DNA of 64,000 bases from Rhodoplanes sp963712435 (GCA_963712435.1 CAVQIB010000003.1:124001-188000), one strand, 5' to 3'; shown: positions 46,780-56,269, counted from the first letter of the stretch. Notes: a model not told the origin generated them from the letters alone. Program-made: numbers and translations.

Positions 46780-47339
46780 CAGCCGACCTCTTTCATCGCG
46801 TGCTTGAGTGCATTGAGCCGGGTGCGCAGCGAGCTGTCGACCATGCGGCTGCCGAGCTTGACCACGAGCCCGCCGATGATCCCCGGGTCGACCCGCACGT
46901 CCACCTGGACGTCCTTGCCGGTGACCGCGTTGAGCGCCGCCTTGATGTCGGCGAGGCGCTTCGGGCTGAGCTTGTCGGCCACGGTGACCTCCGCCGTGAC
47001 CTCGCCCTTGTGGCGCGCCACCAGCGTGCGGAAGGCCTTGATCATGTCGCGCACGGCGAACAGCCGCCGGTTCGACGCGACCATCTTGAGGAACTTTGCA
47101 GCAAGCCCGCCGATCCCGGCCGGATCGAGCACCGCGGCGAGGGCGCGCGTCTGCTGCTCGGCGGTGAACACCGGACTGCGCACGAGGCGCAGCAGATCGG
47201 GGCTCTCCCCCATCAGGCTCTCGAAGCGGTCGAGATCGCTCTTCACCGAGTCGATCGCATTGCCTTCGAGCGCCAGTTCGAACAAGGCGGTCGCATAACG
47301 GCCCGCCATTCCCGATACGGTCGGATCTGGTCCTGCCAC
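46779..47339 (-). CDS. atpH: ATP synthase F1 delta subunit
   Basis: Peripheral stalk cap joining F1 to the b subunits. A GTG at 47339 gives VAGPDPTVSGMAGRYATALF, then ELALEGNAIDSVKSDLDRFE. LRLVRSPVFTAEQQTRALAAVL, KFLKMVASNRRLFAVRDMIKAF and the C-terminal VDVRVDPGIIGGLVVKLGSRMVDSSLRTRLNALKHAMK confirm the family. The open frame runs upstream to 47495 without conserved sequence, so the GTG is preferred. First gene of the operon. F0 genes are not in this window, as usual for Rhizobiales. Confidence 0.96.
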   Translation of the reverse strand: MAGPDPTVSGMAGRYATALFELALEGNAIDSVKSDLDRFESLMGESPDLLRLVRSPVFTAEQQTRALAAVLDPAGIGGLAAKFLKMVASNRRLFAVRDMIKAFRTLVARHKGEVTAEVTVADKLSPKRLADIKAALNAVTGKDVQVDVRVDPGIIGGLVVKLGSRMVDSSLRTRLNALKHAMKEVG

Positions 47340-47532
47340 GGCGCTCTCTTTCGGCTTGCGACGACCAGGTCCGGCGCGTTGAGGAATCGCGCGTAAGTCC
47401 TGGCGCAAGCGGGACTTAGAGTATGGGAGCGTTGCGGAGCGACGGGCGCTCCGAGAAATCGCGCGTGTGCTAACACAGCGCCGGAGGCGGTGCAATATGG
47501 CGCGCGGCCGCGCCGCGCAATAACCGCGTGCA

Positions 47533-48718
47533 TTACTGGCTTTTCAGGCGCGGACGCAGAAGCATTGGCCCATAGACCGCGCAGAAGCCCCAGAAGGAGG
47601 CGAGCCAGGCGATCGCCGCCGCCCACAGCAGCGGCTCGCTGAGCGAAGGCAAGAGCGCGGCGAGGATGCGCAGCACGGCCGCGAGGATGACGGCGGCATA
47701 GATGACCTGGGTCGACGGCGGGCGCCGTGAGCGAGCGTCCCGTATGGCCGCGGGTCGCGCGCGTCATCACCGCGAGCGTCATCGTGCCGATCGCGCCGGC
47801 CGACCACGCATGCACGCCGGCGCTCGGCGGCGCCGGCGCGCCCAGCGCCGCGGCGCCGACCAGCAGAAAGCCGACCGGAATGAAGGCATAGGCAAGGTGC
47901 AGGATCAGGACGAGCGGATCGCGCAGCGTCCGCTCGCCCGCCCACCGGGCAAGCCGCGCGGCATGCAGCAAGCCCACGCCGATCAGCGCAAGCCCCGTGC
48001 CGCGCGCGTCGGGAAAGAGGGTCCACGCCGCGAGCGCGAGCGCGGCGGCGGCGATCGACGCGGCATCGAAGCGGTCGAACGCGGCCGGCAGGCGTCCAGG
48101 ATTTTCGCGCGCGAGCCAGTTGCGGGTGAAGCTCGGAACGATCCGGCCGCCGACCAGCATCACCAGCAGGATGACGGCGGACAGGCCGAGCCGCTGGGAG
48201 TAGAGCGCCACCGCCGAGACATGAGCCTCGATGTGGTAGGTGACATTCGCGAGCGCGAAGACCGCCACGATGGCGAGAACCCGCAGATTGCGCCAGTTCT
48301 CCCCCGCCACGATCTCGCGCCCGGCGGCGGCGAGAACGAGCGCGAGGAACGCCGCATCGACGAGAGCGGCGAGCCGCCAGCCGATCACGCCGGAAAAGGC
48401 GACCGCAAGGCGGCCCGCCGCCCACGCCAGCACCAGGACGAGCAAAGGCATGCCGTTGAGCGGCAGCCGCCCGGTCCAGTTCGGGATCGCCGTCAAAAGA
48501 AAACCGGTCACGATCGCGGCCACGTAGCCGTAAAGCATCTCGTGGACGTGCCAGTCCTGCGCAGAGAAACTCGTGGCGAGCGCGAACCGTCCCTCGAACA
48601 TCGGCAGCCAGATGAGCAGCGCAAGGCCGGCATAAAACGCGCCGAACAGGAAGAACGGGCGGAAGCCGTAGCTCAGGATCGCCGGTCCGGCGAAGCTGCG
48701 CAGTCTGGGAATAGGCAC
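47533..48718 (-). CDS. nnrS: NnrS family haem-copper membrane protein, frame broken once
   Basis: NnrS proteins are polytopic haem- and copper-containing proteins linked to nitric oxide stress (family knowledge). About 12 helices are visible. Signature positions include ILSYGFRPFFLFGAFYAGLA, WHVHEMLYGYVAAIVTGFLLTAIPNW, NVTYHIEAHV, GGRIVPSFTRNWL and the C-terminal MTRATRGHTGRSL. The frame shifts near 47715-47725, after which PPSTQVIYAAVILAAVLRIL and SFWGFCAVYGPMLLRPRLKSQ end it. A TTG-N8-CAA box lies about 100 bp upstream. It is not linked to denitrification genes here. Confidence 0.9.
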
Positions 48719-49101
48719 GATCGCTCCTTACAACCGGTGGCGCGCCCAGCGCCTTGCGGCATAGGGCGCAGCCGGGCGCAACATGAGTTGACTTTCGGCT
48801 CGGCGGCGGCGGCTTGCCTTGACCAACGACAAGCACCGGCAACCCGGGCGCGGCGCGCTCCGCCGATTAAAACGCAGGGCGACCCGCGCCGGAGCCAACT
48901 CGCTATCTTGTCGAAGACTTACATATAACTCTATGTACTAATTATATGTTTTTAATTTGATTAATGTTCAGCATCAACAATGAAACAACATTTAACATTA
49001 CTTGATTGTGCATCGCATTATAGCCTGATTTCCGACTGAAAAAAGCGCACCTTTCCGATCACTTCGCCGTTATAGACAATAACAGCGAGGAAAAAAATAG
49101 T
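48719..49101. other. Intergenic region between nnrS and rlpA, partly very AT-rich
   Basis: The first half (to about 48900) has genome-like composition and holds the TTG-N8-CAA box at 48819. From about 48915 to 49090 the sequence turns strongly AT-rich, with TTTTTAATTTGATTAATG and similar stretches, then purine-rich GAGGAAAAAAATAGT just before the rlpA ATG. No gene is apparent. This should hold the divergent promoters. Confidence 0.55.
48819..48832 (-). promoter_or_regulatory. Candidate Crp/Fnr-family (NnrR/FnrN-type) box upstream of nnrS
   Basis: TTGACCAACGACAA fits TTG-N8-CAA, the reduced consensus reported for NO- and oxygen-responsive Crp/Fnr regulators, and is extended to CTTG...CAAG. 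It is centred about 107 bp upstream of the nnrS ATG. The match is short, so chance cannot be excluded. Confidence 0.35.
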
Positions 49102-49458
49102 ATGTACAAGGCAAAGTACATCACGACCTACGGTGCGCTCTCACTTGTAGCTTTATCTACTATCTTCTTAGCTACAAGAGCAGAAGCACAATCGGGAATT
49201 GCTTCTATATACTCGGGCGAGCGGACCGCGAATGGTGAGTACGCCCATGCGCACCGGATGACGGCCGCGCATCGTTCGCTGCCGTTCGGGACCAAGGTAA
49301 AGGTCATCAATCGCCATAATGGACGCTCCGTCGTCGTGCGGATCAACGACCGCGGCCCCTTCGTGCGCGGGCGGGTGATCGATGTGACGCCGGCGGCGGC
49401 CGGAGCGCTCGGTTTTTCCGGGCTCACCTCCGTCACTCTCCTGGTCGTCAAGAACTGA
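49102..49458 (+). CDS. rlpA: Septal ring lytic transglycosylase RlpA family protein (DPBB domain)
   Basis: Short RlpA-type protein of 118 residues: a signal peptide (ALSLVALSTIFLATRAEA) and a single double-psi beta-barrel. Motifs are GIASIYSGERTANGE, MTAAHRSLPFGTKVKVIN, GRSVVVRINDRGPFVRGRVIDVTPAAAGALGF and VTLLVVKN. No SPOR domain. Many short RlpA proteins cleave naked peptidoglycan glycans. The ATG follows a purine-rich site in an AT-rich leader. Monocistronic, with a terminator at 49510. Confidence 0.92.
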   Translation: MYKAKYITTYGALSLVALSTIFLATRAEAQSGIASIYSGERTANGEYAHAHRMTAAHRSLPFGTKVKVINRHNGRSVVVRINDRGPFVRGRVIDVTPAAAGALGFSGLTSVTLLVVKN

Positions 49459-49509
49459 CCCGCTGTCGCGCGTGGTCAAAAACTGACCGCCGCGCCCCCC
49501 CTGCGGGTA

Positions 49510-49537
49510 AAGGAGCGCCCTTGGGCGCTCCTTTTTT
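49510..49537 (+). terminator. Intrinsic terminator of rlpA
   Basis: AAGGAGCGCCC and GGGCGCTCCTT pair perfectly around TT, followed by a T-run (TTTTTT with the stem). It lies 51 bp after the rlpA stop codon. Confidence 0.92.
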
Positions 49538-50040
49538 AATCTCTTCGACCGAGCGCCGCTTATTTTAGCGGCTGACGGGCATGGACCGGTTGTCCGTTAC
49601 CCCCGCCTTTGATATCGCTGGGCACACAACGAGCCTGGACACGGGGGCCGTCCGCGCCGCCGTGTCAAGTCGAGCCAATTCGAACTGCCTTCTCCAATGA
49701 AGGTGGCGGGGGGTGTTTTGTCTGAGCAAAATCGCGGGATCGCCGCCGAGAGTGCGAGGCCGGCCGGAACCATATGCCGGGCGCGGCCAGCAGGCGTCCG
49801 GTCCGCGACCTTTGCACCGCCCGCGGGAAGTGTGCGAAGGATTGCAAGACGAATGCGTGCCGGGCTAAGGCTGGCGACAAGAGAGCGACAATTCGCAAAG
49901 CTCGAGGAGGTGTACAGCCCCGTCCCGGATCGGCTATCCAACGCCAACTGACGTATCTTCAGCTCCACAAAACCAGCTAAAACGTTCCGAATCCAGAAGA
50001 ACGTTCGGACTTCGTTCTCAAATCCTTCGGGGAGTTCTCA
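49538..50040. other. Intergenic leader upstream of the glycogen operon
   Basis: About 500 bp with no convincing gene; open frames on both strands lack start context and family resemblance. The last 60 bp contain the AACGTTC inverted repeat at 49981 and a TTCGGGGAGTTCTCA ribosome binding region before the glgP ATG. Confidence 0.5.
49981..50005 (+). promoter_or_regulatory. Inverted repeat upstream of glgP
   Basis: AACGTTC (49981-49987) and GAACGTT (49999-50005) are spaced by 11 bases, 35 bp upstream of the glgP start codon. Each arm also contains the self-complementary AACGTT. It is a possible operator for the glycogen genes. Confidence 0.35.
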
Positions 50041-51741
50041 ATGAACCAGGTCGAGCCCTACCTGTCTTCGAACCGGATCGCCTATTTTACCATGGAGATC
50101 GGGATCCGGCCGGAGATGCACACCTATTCGGGTGGTCTCGGGCTTCTCGCCGGCGATGCGGCGCGGTCGTCGGCAGACCTCACGCTTCCGGTGGTCTTCG
50201 TGACGCTCGCCTCGCGCGAGGGCTCGAACCGGCAGGAGATCGATGCCGACGGCAACCAGATCGACGCCCCGGACCCGTGGAATCCCGAGGAATACGCCAC
50301 CCCGATCGGCACCTTGGTCGCGGTGAAGATCGAAGGCCGGACGGTCTGGATCAGGCCCTGGCTTTACGAGTTGAAATCGCCGCGCGGACACCAGATTCCG
50401 ATCATTCTGCTCGACACCAATGTGTCGGAGAACGAAGCGCGCGACCGCACCATCACCAACCGGCTCTATTTCGGCGACCAGCGCGACCGCATCAAGCAGG
50501 AAGCCGTGCTCGGCATCGGCGGGGTACGGGTGCTGCGCGCGCTCGGATTCAGCATCGAGACCTACCACCTCAATGAAGGCCATGCGGCGTTTCTATCGCT
50601 GGCGCTGCTCGACCAGCATCGCATCACGCCGATTCCGGGCATTCCCGAGCCCTTCAAATACGATGTCCACGCCGTGCGCGAAAAATGCGTATTCACCACG
50701 CATACGCCGGTGGAGGCGGGGCACGACAGCTTCGACTATGCCGATGTCCGCCGGATCGTCGGGGACCTGATCGAGATCGACCAGCTGAAACTGCTGGCCG
50801 GGGCCGACCGCCTGAACATGTCGCGGCTTGCGCTCAATCTTTCGCGCTACGCCAACGGCGTCGCCCGCCGGCATGCCGAAACGGCGCAGCACATGTTCCC
50901 GGACTACAAGATCAGCACGATCACGAACGGCGCGCATGTGCGCACCTGGATGCATCCCGCGATCTTCCATCTGCTGAAGAACCTCGTCCCCCATTGGGGG
51001 CACGAGCCCGAGGACCTGCTCAAGGCGGACCAGGTCGCGCCGGAGGCGCTGTGGGGGGCGCACCAGCAAGCCAAGCGCGAGCTGATCTCCCACATCGAGA
51101 ACACGGTTGGCGTGAAGATGACCGCGGACGCGCCGCTGATCTGCTTTGCGCGCCGGATGACCGGCTACAAGCGGCCGGATCTCCTGTTCAGGGACCTCGA
51201 CCGGCTGCGCTCGATCAACAAGCGCTATCCGTTCCAGATCGTCATGGCCGGCAAGTCGCACCCGCGCGACTTCGAGGGCAAGGGAATTATCCGCAAGATT
51301 CACGAGGATATGCGCAAGCTCAAAGACATCCCGATGGCGTTCATGCCGAACTACGACATGTCGCTGGCGTTCAAGCTGGTGTCCGGCAGCGATGTGTGGC
51401 TGAACAACCCGATCCCGCCGCTCGAAGCGTCGGGAACGAGCGGCATGAAGGCGGCCTTCAATGGCGTCCTCAATTTCAGCGTGCTCGACGGCTGGTGGCT
51501 CGAGGGCTGGGAAGAGGGCGTCACCGGATGGTCGATCGGCACGGACGGCAGCGATCCCTCCGCCGAGGCGCATGCCGAAGACTTCTACAACAAACTCGAA
51601 AATGTCGTGCTTCCGCTGTATTACGACAATCATGCGCGCTGGATTTGGATGATGCAGCAGACGATCATCAAGATCGGCGCGATGTTCAACAGCGCCCGCA
51701 TGATGCGGCGCTATGCGACGGAAGCATATATTCGGTCCTAA
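50041..51741 (+). CDS. glgP: Alpha-glucan phosphorylase, short form (GT35)
   Basis: Phosphorolysis of glycogen or maltodextrin to glucose-1-phosphate. The 566 residues correspond to the short alpha-glucan phosphorylase group, lacking the long N-terminal domain of classical GlgP. Motifs: IAYFTMEIGIRPEMHTYSGGLGLLAGD, YHLNEGHAAFLSLALL, FTTHTPVEAGHD, ITNGAHVRTWM, CFARRMTGYKRPDLL, and the pyridoxal-phosphate lysine region EASGTSGMKAAFNGVLNFSVLDGWW. First of three glg genes. No branching or debranching enzyme is in the window. Confidence 0.93.
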   Translation: MNQVEPYLSSNRIAYFTMEIGIRPEMHTYSGGLGLLAGDAARSSADLTLPVVFVTLASREGSNRQEIDADGNQIDAPDPWNPEEYATPIGTLVAVKIEGRTVWIRPWLYELKSPRGHQIPIILLDTNVSENEARDRTITNRLYFGDQRDRIKQEAVLGIGGVRVLRALGFSIETYHLNEGHAAFLSLALLDQHRITPIPGIPEPFKYDVHAVREKCVFTTHTPVEAGHDSFDYADVRRIVGDLIEIDQLKLLAGADRLNMSRLALNLSRYANGVARRHAETAQHMFPDYKISTITNGAHVRTWMHPAIFHLLKNLVPHWGHEPEDLLKADQVAPEALWGAHQQAKRELISHIENTVGVKMTADAPLICFARRMTGYKRPDLLFRDLDRLRSINKRYPFQIVMAGKSHPRDFEGKGIIRKIHEDMRKLKDIPMAFMPNYDMSLAFKLVSGSDVWLNNPIPPLEASGTSGMKAAFNGVLNFSVLDGWWLEGWEEGVTGWSIGTDGSDPSAEAHAEDFYNKLENVVLPLYYDNHARWIWMMQQTIIKIGAMFNSARMMRRYATEAYIRS

Positions 51742-51834
51742 TCTTACCCGACTTCATGGTCAATTCACGCACGTCGAAGAGCACGGCTAGCGGGGCAGCG
51801 ACCAGGAGGCAGCAGCAAGAAATAGAGGCCAATC

Positions 51835-53097
51835 GTGCCCATCAATCCCTTGAAAGCAGCGCCGATCGCTCGCTCGACGATGGCCTATGTGCTGGCCGGA
51901 GGTCGCGGCAGCCGGCTTCACGAGCTTTGCGACAATCGCGCCAAACCGGCCGTCTATTTCGGCGGCAAGACGCGGATCATCGACTTCGCCCTGTCGAATG
52001 CCTTCAACTCCGGCATTCATCGCATCGGCGTCGCCACCCAGTACAAGGCGCACAGCCTCATCCGGCACATGCAGCGGGGTTGGAACTTCTTCCGCCCCGA
52101 GCGTAACGAAAGCTTCGACATTCTACCGGCAAGCCAGCGTATTGCGGGCGCGAGTTGGTACGCCGGCACGGCCGACGCGGTCTACCAGAACATCGACATC
52201 ATCGAGACCTACAATCCCGAATACATGGTCATCCTCGCGGGTGACCATATCTACAAAATGGACCTGGAGCCGATGCTCCACCAGCATCTGGACCAGAACG
52301 CCGACATCACCGTCGCCGCGCTGGAGGTGCCGGTGCGGGACGCAACCGGTTTCGGCGTCATGCATGTCGACGAAAACGATCTGATCATCGATTTCGTCGA
52401 AAAGCCGGAGAAGCCGCCGCATGTGCCGGGCAAGCCGAACCTCGCGCTGGCGAGCATGGGCATTTACGCCTTCAACACGCGCTTCCTCATCGAGCAGGTC
52501 CGCCGCGACGCCGCCGACCCGCATTCGGGCCACGATTTCGGCAAGGACATCATCCCTTACCTCGTGAAGTACGGAAAGGCGGTGTGCCACCCGTTCTCCC
52601 GCTCTTGCGTGCGCTCGCGCGAGGAAGCCCAGCCTTATTGGCGCGATGTCGGCACGATCGAGTCCTATTGGGAGGCGAATATCGACCTCACCGCGGTCGT
52701 GCCGCAGCTCGATCTATTCGATCACAACTGGCCGATCTGGACCTTCGCGGAAATCTCGCCGCCCGCCAAATTCGTGCATGACGAGCAGGGGCGGCGCGGC
52801 ATCGCGATCTCCTCGCTGGTCGCGAGCGACACCATCATTTCCGGCGCTTCGATCCGCCGCTCGCTCCTGTTCACCGGCGCCCGCATCCATTCCTATGTGT
52901 TCGTCGACAATTCGGTGATCCTGCCGAATGTCGACATTGCGCGGGGCGCGCGCCTGCGCAATGTGGTGGTCGACAAAGGGGTCCGGATTCCGGCCAAGCT
53001 CGTGGTCGGCGAAGACCCGGAACTCGACGCCAAGCGCTTCCGCCGCACCGAACGCGGCATCTGTCTGATCACTCAGAACATGATCGATCGCTTGTGA
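51835..53097 (+). CDS. glgC: Glucose-1-phosphate adenylyltransferase
   Basis: Makes ADP-glucose, the committed step of glycogen synthesis. MAYVLAGGRGSRLHELCDNRAKPAVYFGGK carries the nucleotide-binding GGRGSRL and PAVYFGGK. YTNILVLAGDHIYKMD-type sequence appears as YMVILAGDHIYKMDLEPML; FVEKPEKPP, WRDVGTIESYWEANIDL and the left-handed beta-helix C-terminus (NSVILPNVDIARGARLRNVVVDKG) follow. 420 residues. Its last four bases (GTGA) overlap the glgA start. Confidence 0.97.
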   Translation: MPINPLKAAPIARSTMAYVLAGGRGSRLHELCDNRAKPAVYFGGKTRIIDFALSNAFNSGIHRIGVATQYKAHSLIRHMQRGWNFFRPERNESFDILPASQRIAGASWYAGTADAVYQNIDIIETYNPEYMVILAGDHIYKMDLEPMLHQHLDQNADITVAALEVPVRDATGFGVMHVDENDLIIDFVEKPEKPPHVPGKPNLALASMGIYAFNTRFLIEQVRRDAADPHSGHDFGKDIIPYLVKYGKAVCHPFSRSCVRSREEAQPYWRDVGTIESYWEANIDLTAVVPQLDLFDHNWPIWTFAEISPPAKFVHDEQGRRGIAISSLVASDTIISGASIRRSLLFTGARIHSYVFVDNSVILPNVDIARGARLRNVVVDKGVRIPAKLVVGEDPELDAKRFRRTERGICLITQNMIDRL

Positions 53098-54551
53098 CAG
53101 CGTCGCAGATCAACGCCCTCTTCGTCGTTTCCGAGGTCTACCCGCTTATCAAGACCGGTGGCCTGGCCGACGTGGCGGGCGCTCTGCCGCAAGCGCTGTT
53201 CCCGGAGGGCGTGCGCGCAGTGACGCTGACGCCCGGCTATCCGTCCGTCCTCGACGCCCTCCCCGACGGCGAAGTCGTCCATGAATTCGCCGACCTGTTC
53301 GGCGGCCCGGCGCGCCTCGTCTACGGACGCGCGAACGGCCTCGAGCTCATCGCCATCGACGCGCCGCATCTCTACCGCCGGCCCGGCGGGCCCTATCACG
53401 GGCCGGACGGCAAGGACTGGGCCGACAACGCGGTCCGCTTCGGCGCGCTCAGCCTGGTGGCGGCGCGCATCGGGGCGGGCGAGGTCGCCGCGTTCACGCC
53501 CGACATTCTCCACGCGCATGATTGGCAGGGCGGGCTTGCCGCCGCCTATCTCCGCTATGGCTATGAGCGCGGGCCGCGCACCGTAATCACGGTGCATAAT
53601 CTGGCGTTTCAAGGGCTTTTCCCATCGTCCTTCATGCATCTGTTGAAGCTGCCTCCGCAGGCCTACAGCATCGAGGGAGTCGAGTTCCACGGCGAGATCG
53701 GCTTCCTCAAGGCGGCGCTCGCGCTGTCCGACCGCATCACCACCGTATCGCCGACCTATGCGGCGGAGATTCGCACGCCGGAATTCGGGATGGGCCTCGA
53801 CGGGCTCTTGCGGGTGCGCACCGAGCGGCTCACCGGCATCCTCAACGGCATCGACTGCAATGTGTGGAATCCCGCCACCGACCCGTTGATCGCGGCCAAT
53901 TTCGACGCCCGCCGGATCGCGCCGCGCATCGCCAACAAAGCGGTGCTGAAACGCAAAATGCGGCTGGACACGACCGACACGCTTCTGTTGGGCGTGATCA
54001 GCCGGCTCACCTGGCAGAAGGGCCTCGACATGCTCGTCGCGGTCCTGCCCACGCTGCTCGCGACAGGGGCGCAGCTCGTGGTGCTCGGGACCGGCGAACG
54101 GGCGCTGGAGCGAGGTTTCACCGACGCCGCCCGCATCCATGAGGGGCGCGTCGGCTGCGTGATCGGCTATGACGAGGAGCTCGCCCATCTGATCCAGGCG
54201 GGCGTCGACGCGCTCATCATGCCGTCGCGCTTCGAGCCGTGCGGGCTGCCGCAGCTATGCGCGCTGCGCTACGGCACGCTGCCGATCGTGAGCCGGGTCG
54301 GCGGGCTGGCCGACACCGTGATCGACTGCAACGAAATGGCGATCGCCGAAGGCTTCGGCACCGGCGTCCAGTTCACGCCGACGGTCGGCATGCTGGAGGC
54401 GGCGATCCTGCGCACCACCGCGCTGTGGCGGAATTCGCGCGTGTGGCGCCGCGCGCAGCGCAACGCCATGGCCGCCGACGTTTCCTGGCGGCGCCCGGCG
54501 CGCCGCTACGCCGAGCTCTATCGCGAGCTGTTGGCCGAAAAGCGGAAGTAA
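53094..54551 (+). CDS. glgA: Glycogen synthase (ADP-glucose, GT5)
   Basis: Elongates alpha-1,4-glucan from ADP-glucose. The GTG start at 53094 sits in the glgC stop. The N-terminal KTGGLADVAGALPQAL motif binds ADP-glucose. DILHAHDWQGGLAAAYL, TVHNLAFQGLFP, LNGIDCNVWNPATDP, VISRLTWQKGLDMLV and the C-terminal PSRFEPCGLPQLCALRYGTLPIV with VGGLADTV complete it. 485 residues, intact. Confidence 0.97.
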   Translation: MTASQINALFVVSEVYPLIKTGGLADVAGALPQALFPEGVRAVTLTPGYPSVLDALPDGEVVHEFADLFGGPARLVYGRANGLELIAIDAPHLYRRPGGPYHGPDGKDWADNAVRFGALSLVAARIGAGEVAAFTPDILHAHDWQGGLAAAYLRYGYERGPRTVITVHNLAFQGLFPSSFMHLLKLPPQAYSIEGVEFHGEIGFLKAALALSDRITTVSPTYAAEIRTPEFGMGLDGLLRVRTERLTGILNGIDCNVWNPATDPLIAANFDARRIAPRIANKAVLKRKMRLDTTDTLLLGVISRLTWQKGLDMLVAVLPTLLATGAQLVVLGTGERALERGFTDAARIHEGRVGCVIGYDEELAHLIQAGVDALIMPSRFEPCGLPQLCALRYGTLPIVSRVGGLADTVIDCNEMAIAEGFGTGVQFTPTVGMLEAAILRTTALWRNSRVWRRAQRNAMAADVSWRRPARRYAELYRELLAEKRK

Positions 54552-54578
54552 GCGGCGCGTAGGCCGAGCCATGCGGCC

Positions 54579-56225
54579 TCACAAAGGCGGCGCATTGGCC
54601 TGCCGGTTGCAGAAAATGCTCGCCTCTTCGAGATCGAGCTCGCGCTCGATCAGCCGGCGGGATTCGTCGGTGAGTTCGCCCTTGCGCAGAAGCTCGTGCA
54701 GATAGTCGCGCTCGGCCCTGATCAGCTCGAGTTGAAGCTGCGCGCTCATCGCCGCGGTCTCGAAGCCGTCCGCAAGCGTCTTCGGCAGCCCGAGCGTCCG
54801 CCGGTGGTTGCGCGCGCTCAAGAGCTTCGCCACCTGCGCTTTGAGCTCGGACCCGCCCCCTAGCGTCTGCAGCCGGCGCTCGGCGGCGGCAAGCGCCTGG
54901 TGCCGCGCGCGCAGTTCCGCCTCCTTCTCCTCGCGGCCCTCGCGCGCCGCCATTTGCGGCAGGCGCAGCCACCGCGTGACCGCGGGCAGCAGCAGGCCCT
55001 GGCCGACCAGCGTCAGGATAATGACCCCGAAGGCGATGAAAAGCATGTCGTCGCGATAGGGAAAGGGCGCGCCGCTCTGCACGGTGAGCGGAATGGCGAG
55101 GGCGGCGGCGAGCGACACCACGCCGCGGATGCCGATGAAGGCGAGCATGAAGGTTATCCGCCACGGCGGCGAGGGGTCGCGACGCCGTATCGCCGGAAAG
55201 AGCAGACGCGGGAGATAGGTCGCGGGGAACACCCAGACGAACCGGGCGAGGATGCAGATGACCGTCGTCACCACGACCGCAAGCAGCAGTTCGCGCAGCG
55301 ATGTCGCGCTGATGCGCTCGAGCAGCGTGCGCGCCTGCAGCCCGGTGACCAGGAACACGAAGCCCTCGATGAGATAGATGAGGAAGTCCCAGAAAAAGAT
55401 GCCCTGCAGCCGCGTCGCCGCCGAGATCAGCCGCGGGCCGTTCCAGCTCACATACAGCCCGGCCGCGACGGTCGCGAGCACGCCGGAGCCGCCGAGATGC
55501 TCGGGAATCCAGTAGGCGAAATAGGGGGTCATCAGCGACAGCGTGATCTCGACGCGCGGGTCGCGCGCCCAGTTGCGAAGGCGCAGGCTGACCCAGCCGA
55601 CCCCGAGGCCATAGGCAATCTCGCCCACCACGATCGCGCCGAACGTTCCTGCCGCTTGCGGCAGCGAGAACGCGCCGGTGCTGATGGCCGCGACCGCGAA
55701 GCGATAGAGGACGAGCGCAGTCGCGTCGTTCGCGAGCCCCTCCCCTTCGAGCACGACGATGAGCCGCCGCGGCAGGCCGAGCCGCCGCGCCAGCGCGAGC
55801 GGCGCCACCACATCGGGCGGCGATACGATCGCGCCGAGCAGGAAGCCGATGCTCCAGGGCAGCCCGAGCAGATAATGCGCGGCCGCCGCCACCGCACAGG
55901 TCGTGAAGACGACACAGCCGAAGGCAAGCAGCGCGATCGGCCGCAGGTTGAAGCGAAACTCTCGCCAACTCATTGCAACGCCGGCCGAATAGATGAGCGG
56001 CGGCAGCACGATCAGGAGCACGAATTGGGGCGACAGCTCCACCGGCGGAATGCCGGGAACGAGGGCGAGCGCGACGCCGACGAGCACGAGCAGGATTGAG
56101 GGCGCGGTGTTGAGCCGCCGCGCGAGCAAGGCGACCGCCGCCAGCACCGCCAGCAGCGACAGAAAGGTTTCGTAATGAACCGTCGCCGTATGAACCGTCG
56201 CCGTCATCGCCCCAAACTGGGCCAA
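54579..56225 (-). CDS. Na+/H+ antiporter, CPA1 (NhaP-like) family
   Basis: Inner-membrane cation/proton exchanger. About 12 helices occupy residues 10-410, with the CPA1 landmarks GAIVSPPDVVAPLALARRLGLPRRL, VLEGEGLANDATALVLYRFA, EIAYGLGVGWVS and FIGIRGVVSLAAALAIPLT. A soluble tail of about 130 residues is charged and helical (RARHQALAAAERRLQTLGGG; ELIRAERDYLHELLRKGELTDESRRLIERELDLEEA). The start at 56225 or 56207 cannot be separated. Convergent with glgA and divergent from mtgA across 44 bp. Confidence 0.93.
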   Translation of the reverse strand: MAQFGAMTATVHTATVHYETFLSLLAVLAAVALLARRLNTAPSILLVLVGVALALVPGIPPVELSPQFVLLIVLPPLIYSAGVAMSWREFRFNLRPIALLAFGCVVFTTCAVAAAAHYLLGLPWSIGFLLGAIVSPPDVVAPLALARRLGLPRRLIVVLEGEGLANDATALVLYRFAVAAISTGAFSLPQAAGTFGAIVVGEIAYGLGVGWVSLRLRNWARDPRVEITLSLMTPYFAYWIPEHLGGSGVLATVAAGLYVSWNGPRLISAATRLQGIFFWDFLIYLIEGFVFLVTGLQARTLLERISATSLRELLLAVVVTTVICILARFVWVFPATYLPRLLFPAIRRRDPSPPWRITFMLAFIGIRGVVSLAAALAIPLTVQSGAPFPYRDDMLFIAFGVIILTLVGQGLLLPAVTRWLRLPQMAAREGREEKEAELRARHQALAAAERRLQTLGGGSELKAQVAKLLSARNHRRTLGLPKTLADGFETAAMSAQLQLELIRAERDYLHELLRKGELTDESRRLIERELDLEEASIFCNRQANAPPL

Positions 56226-56269
56226 CTCTGCTCCGCATTCAAGGACGCGCGCGCCGGCGCCGGGCTAAG

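Noticed and set aside
44386..47298. Very long open frame on the plus strand opposite the ATP synthase genes
   Set aside because: It lies antisense to atpG, atpA and atpH, which have strong family evidence. Long antisense frames are common in high-GC DNA, and the translation is Arg/Asp/Gly/Val-rich with no recognisable domain.
48958..48979. TTGAT...ATCAA as an FNR box upstream of rlpA
   Set aside because: The half sites are 11 bases apart instead of 4.
49597..49968. Minus-strand frame upstream of glgP as a gene
   Set aside because: There is no ribosome binding site, no domain and no codon bias; it lies in the leader of the glycogen operon.
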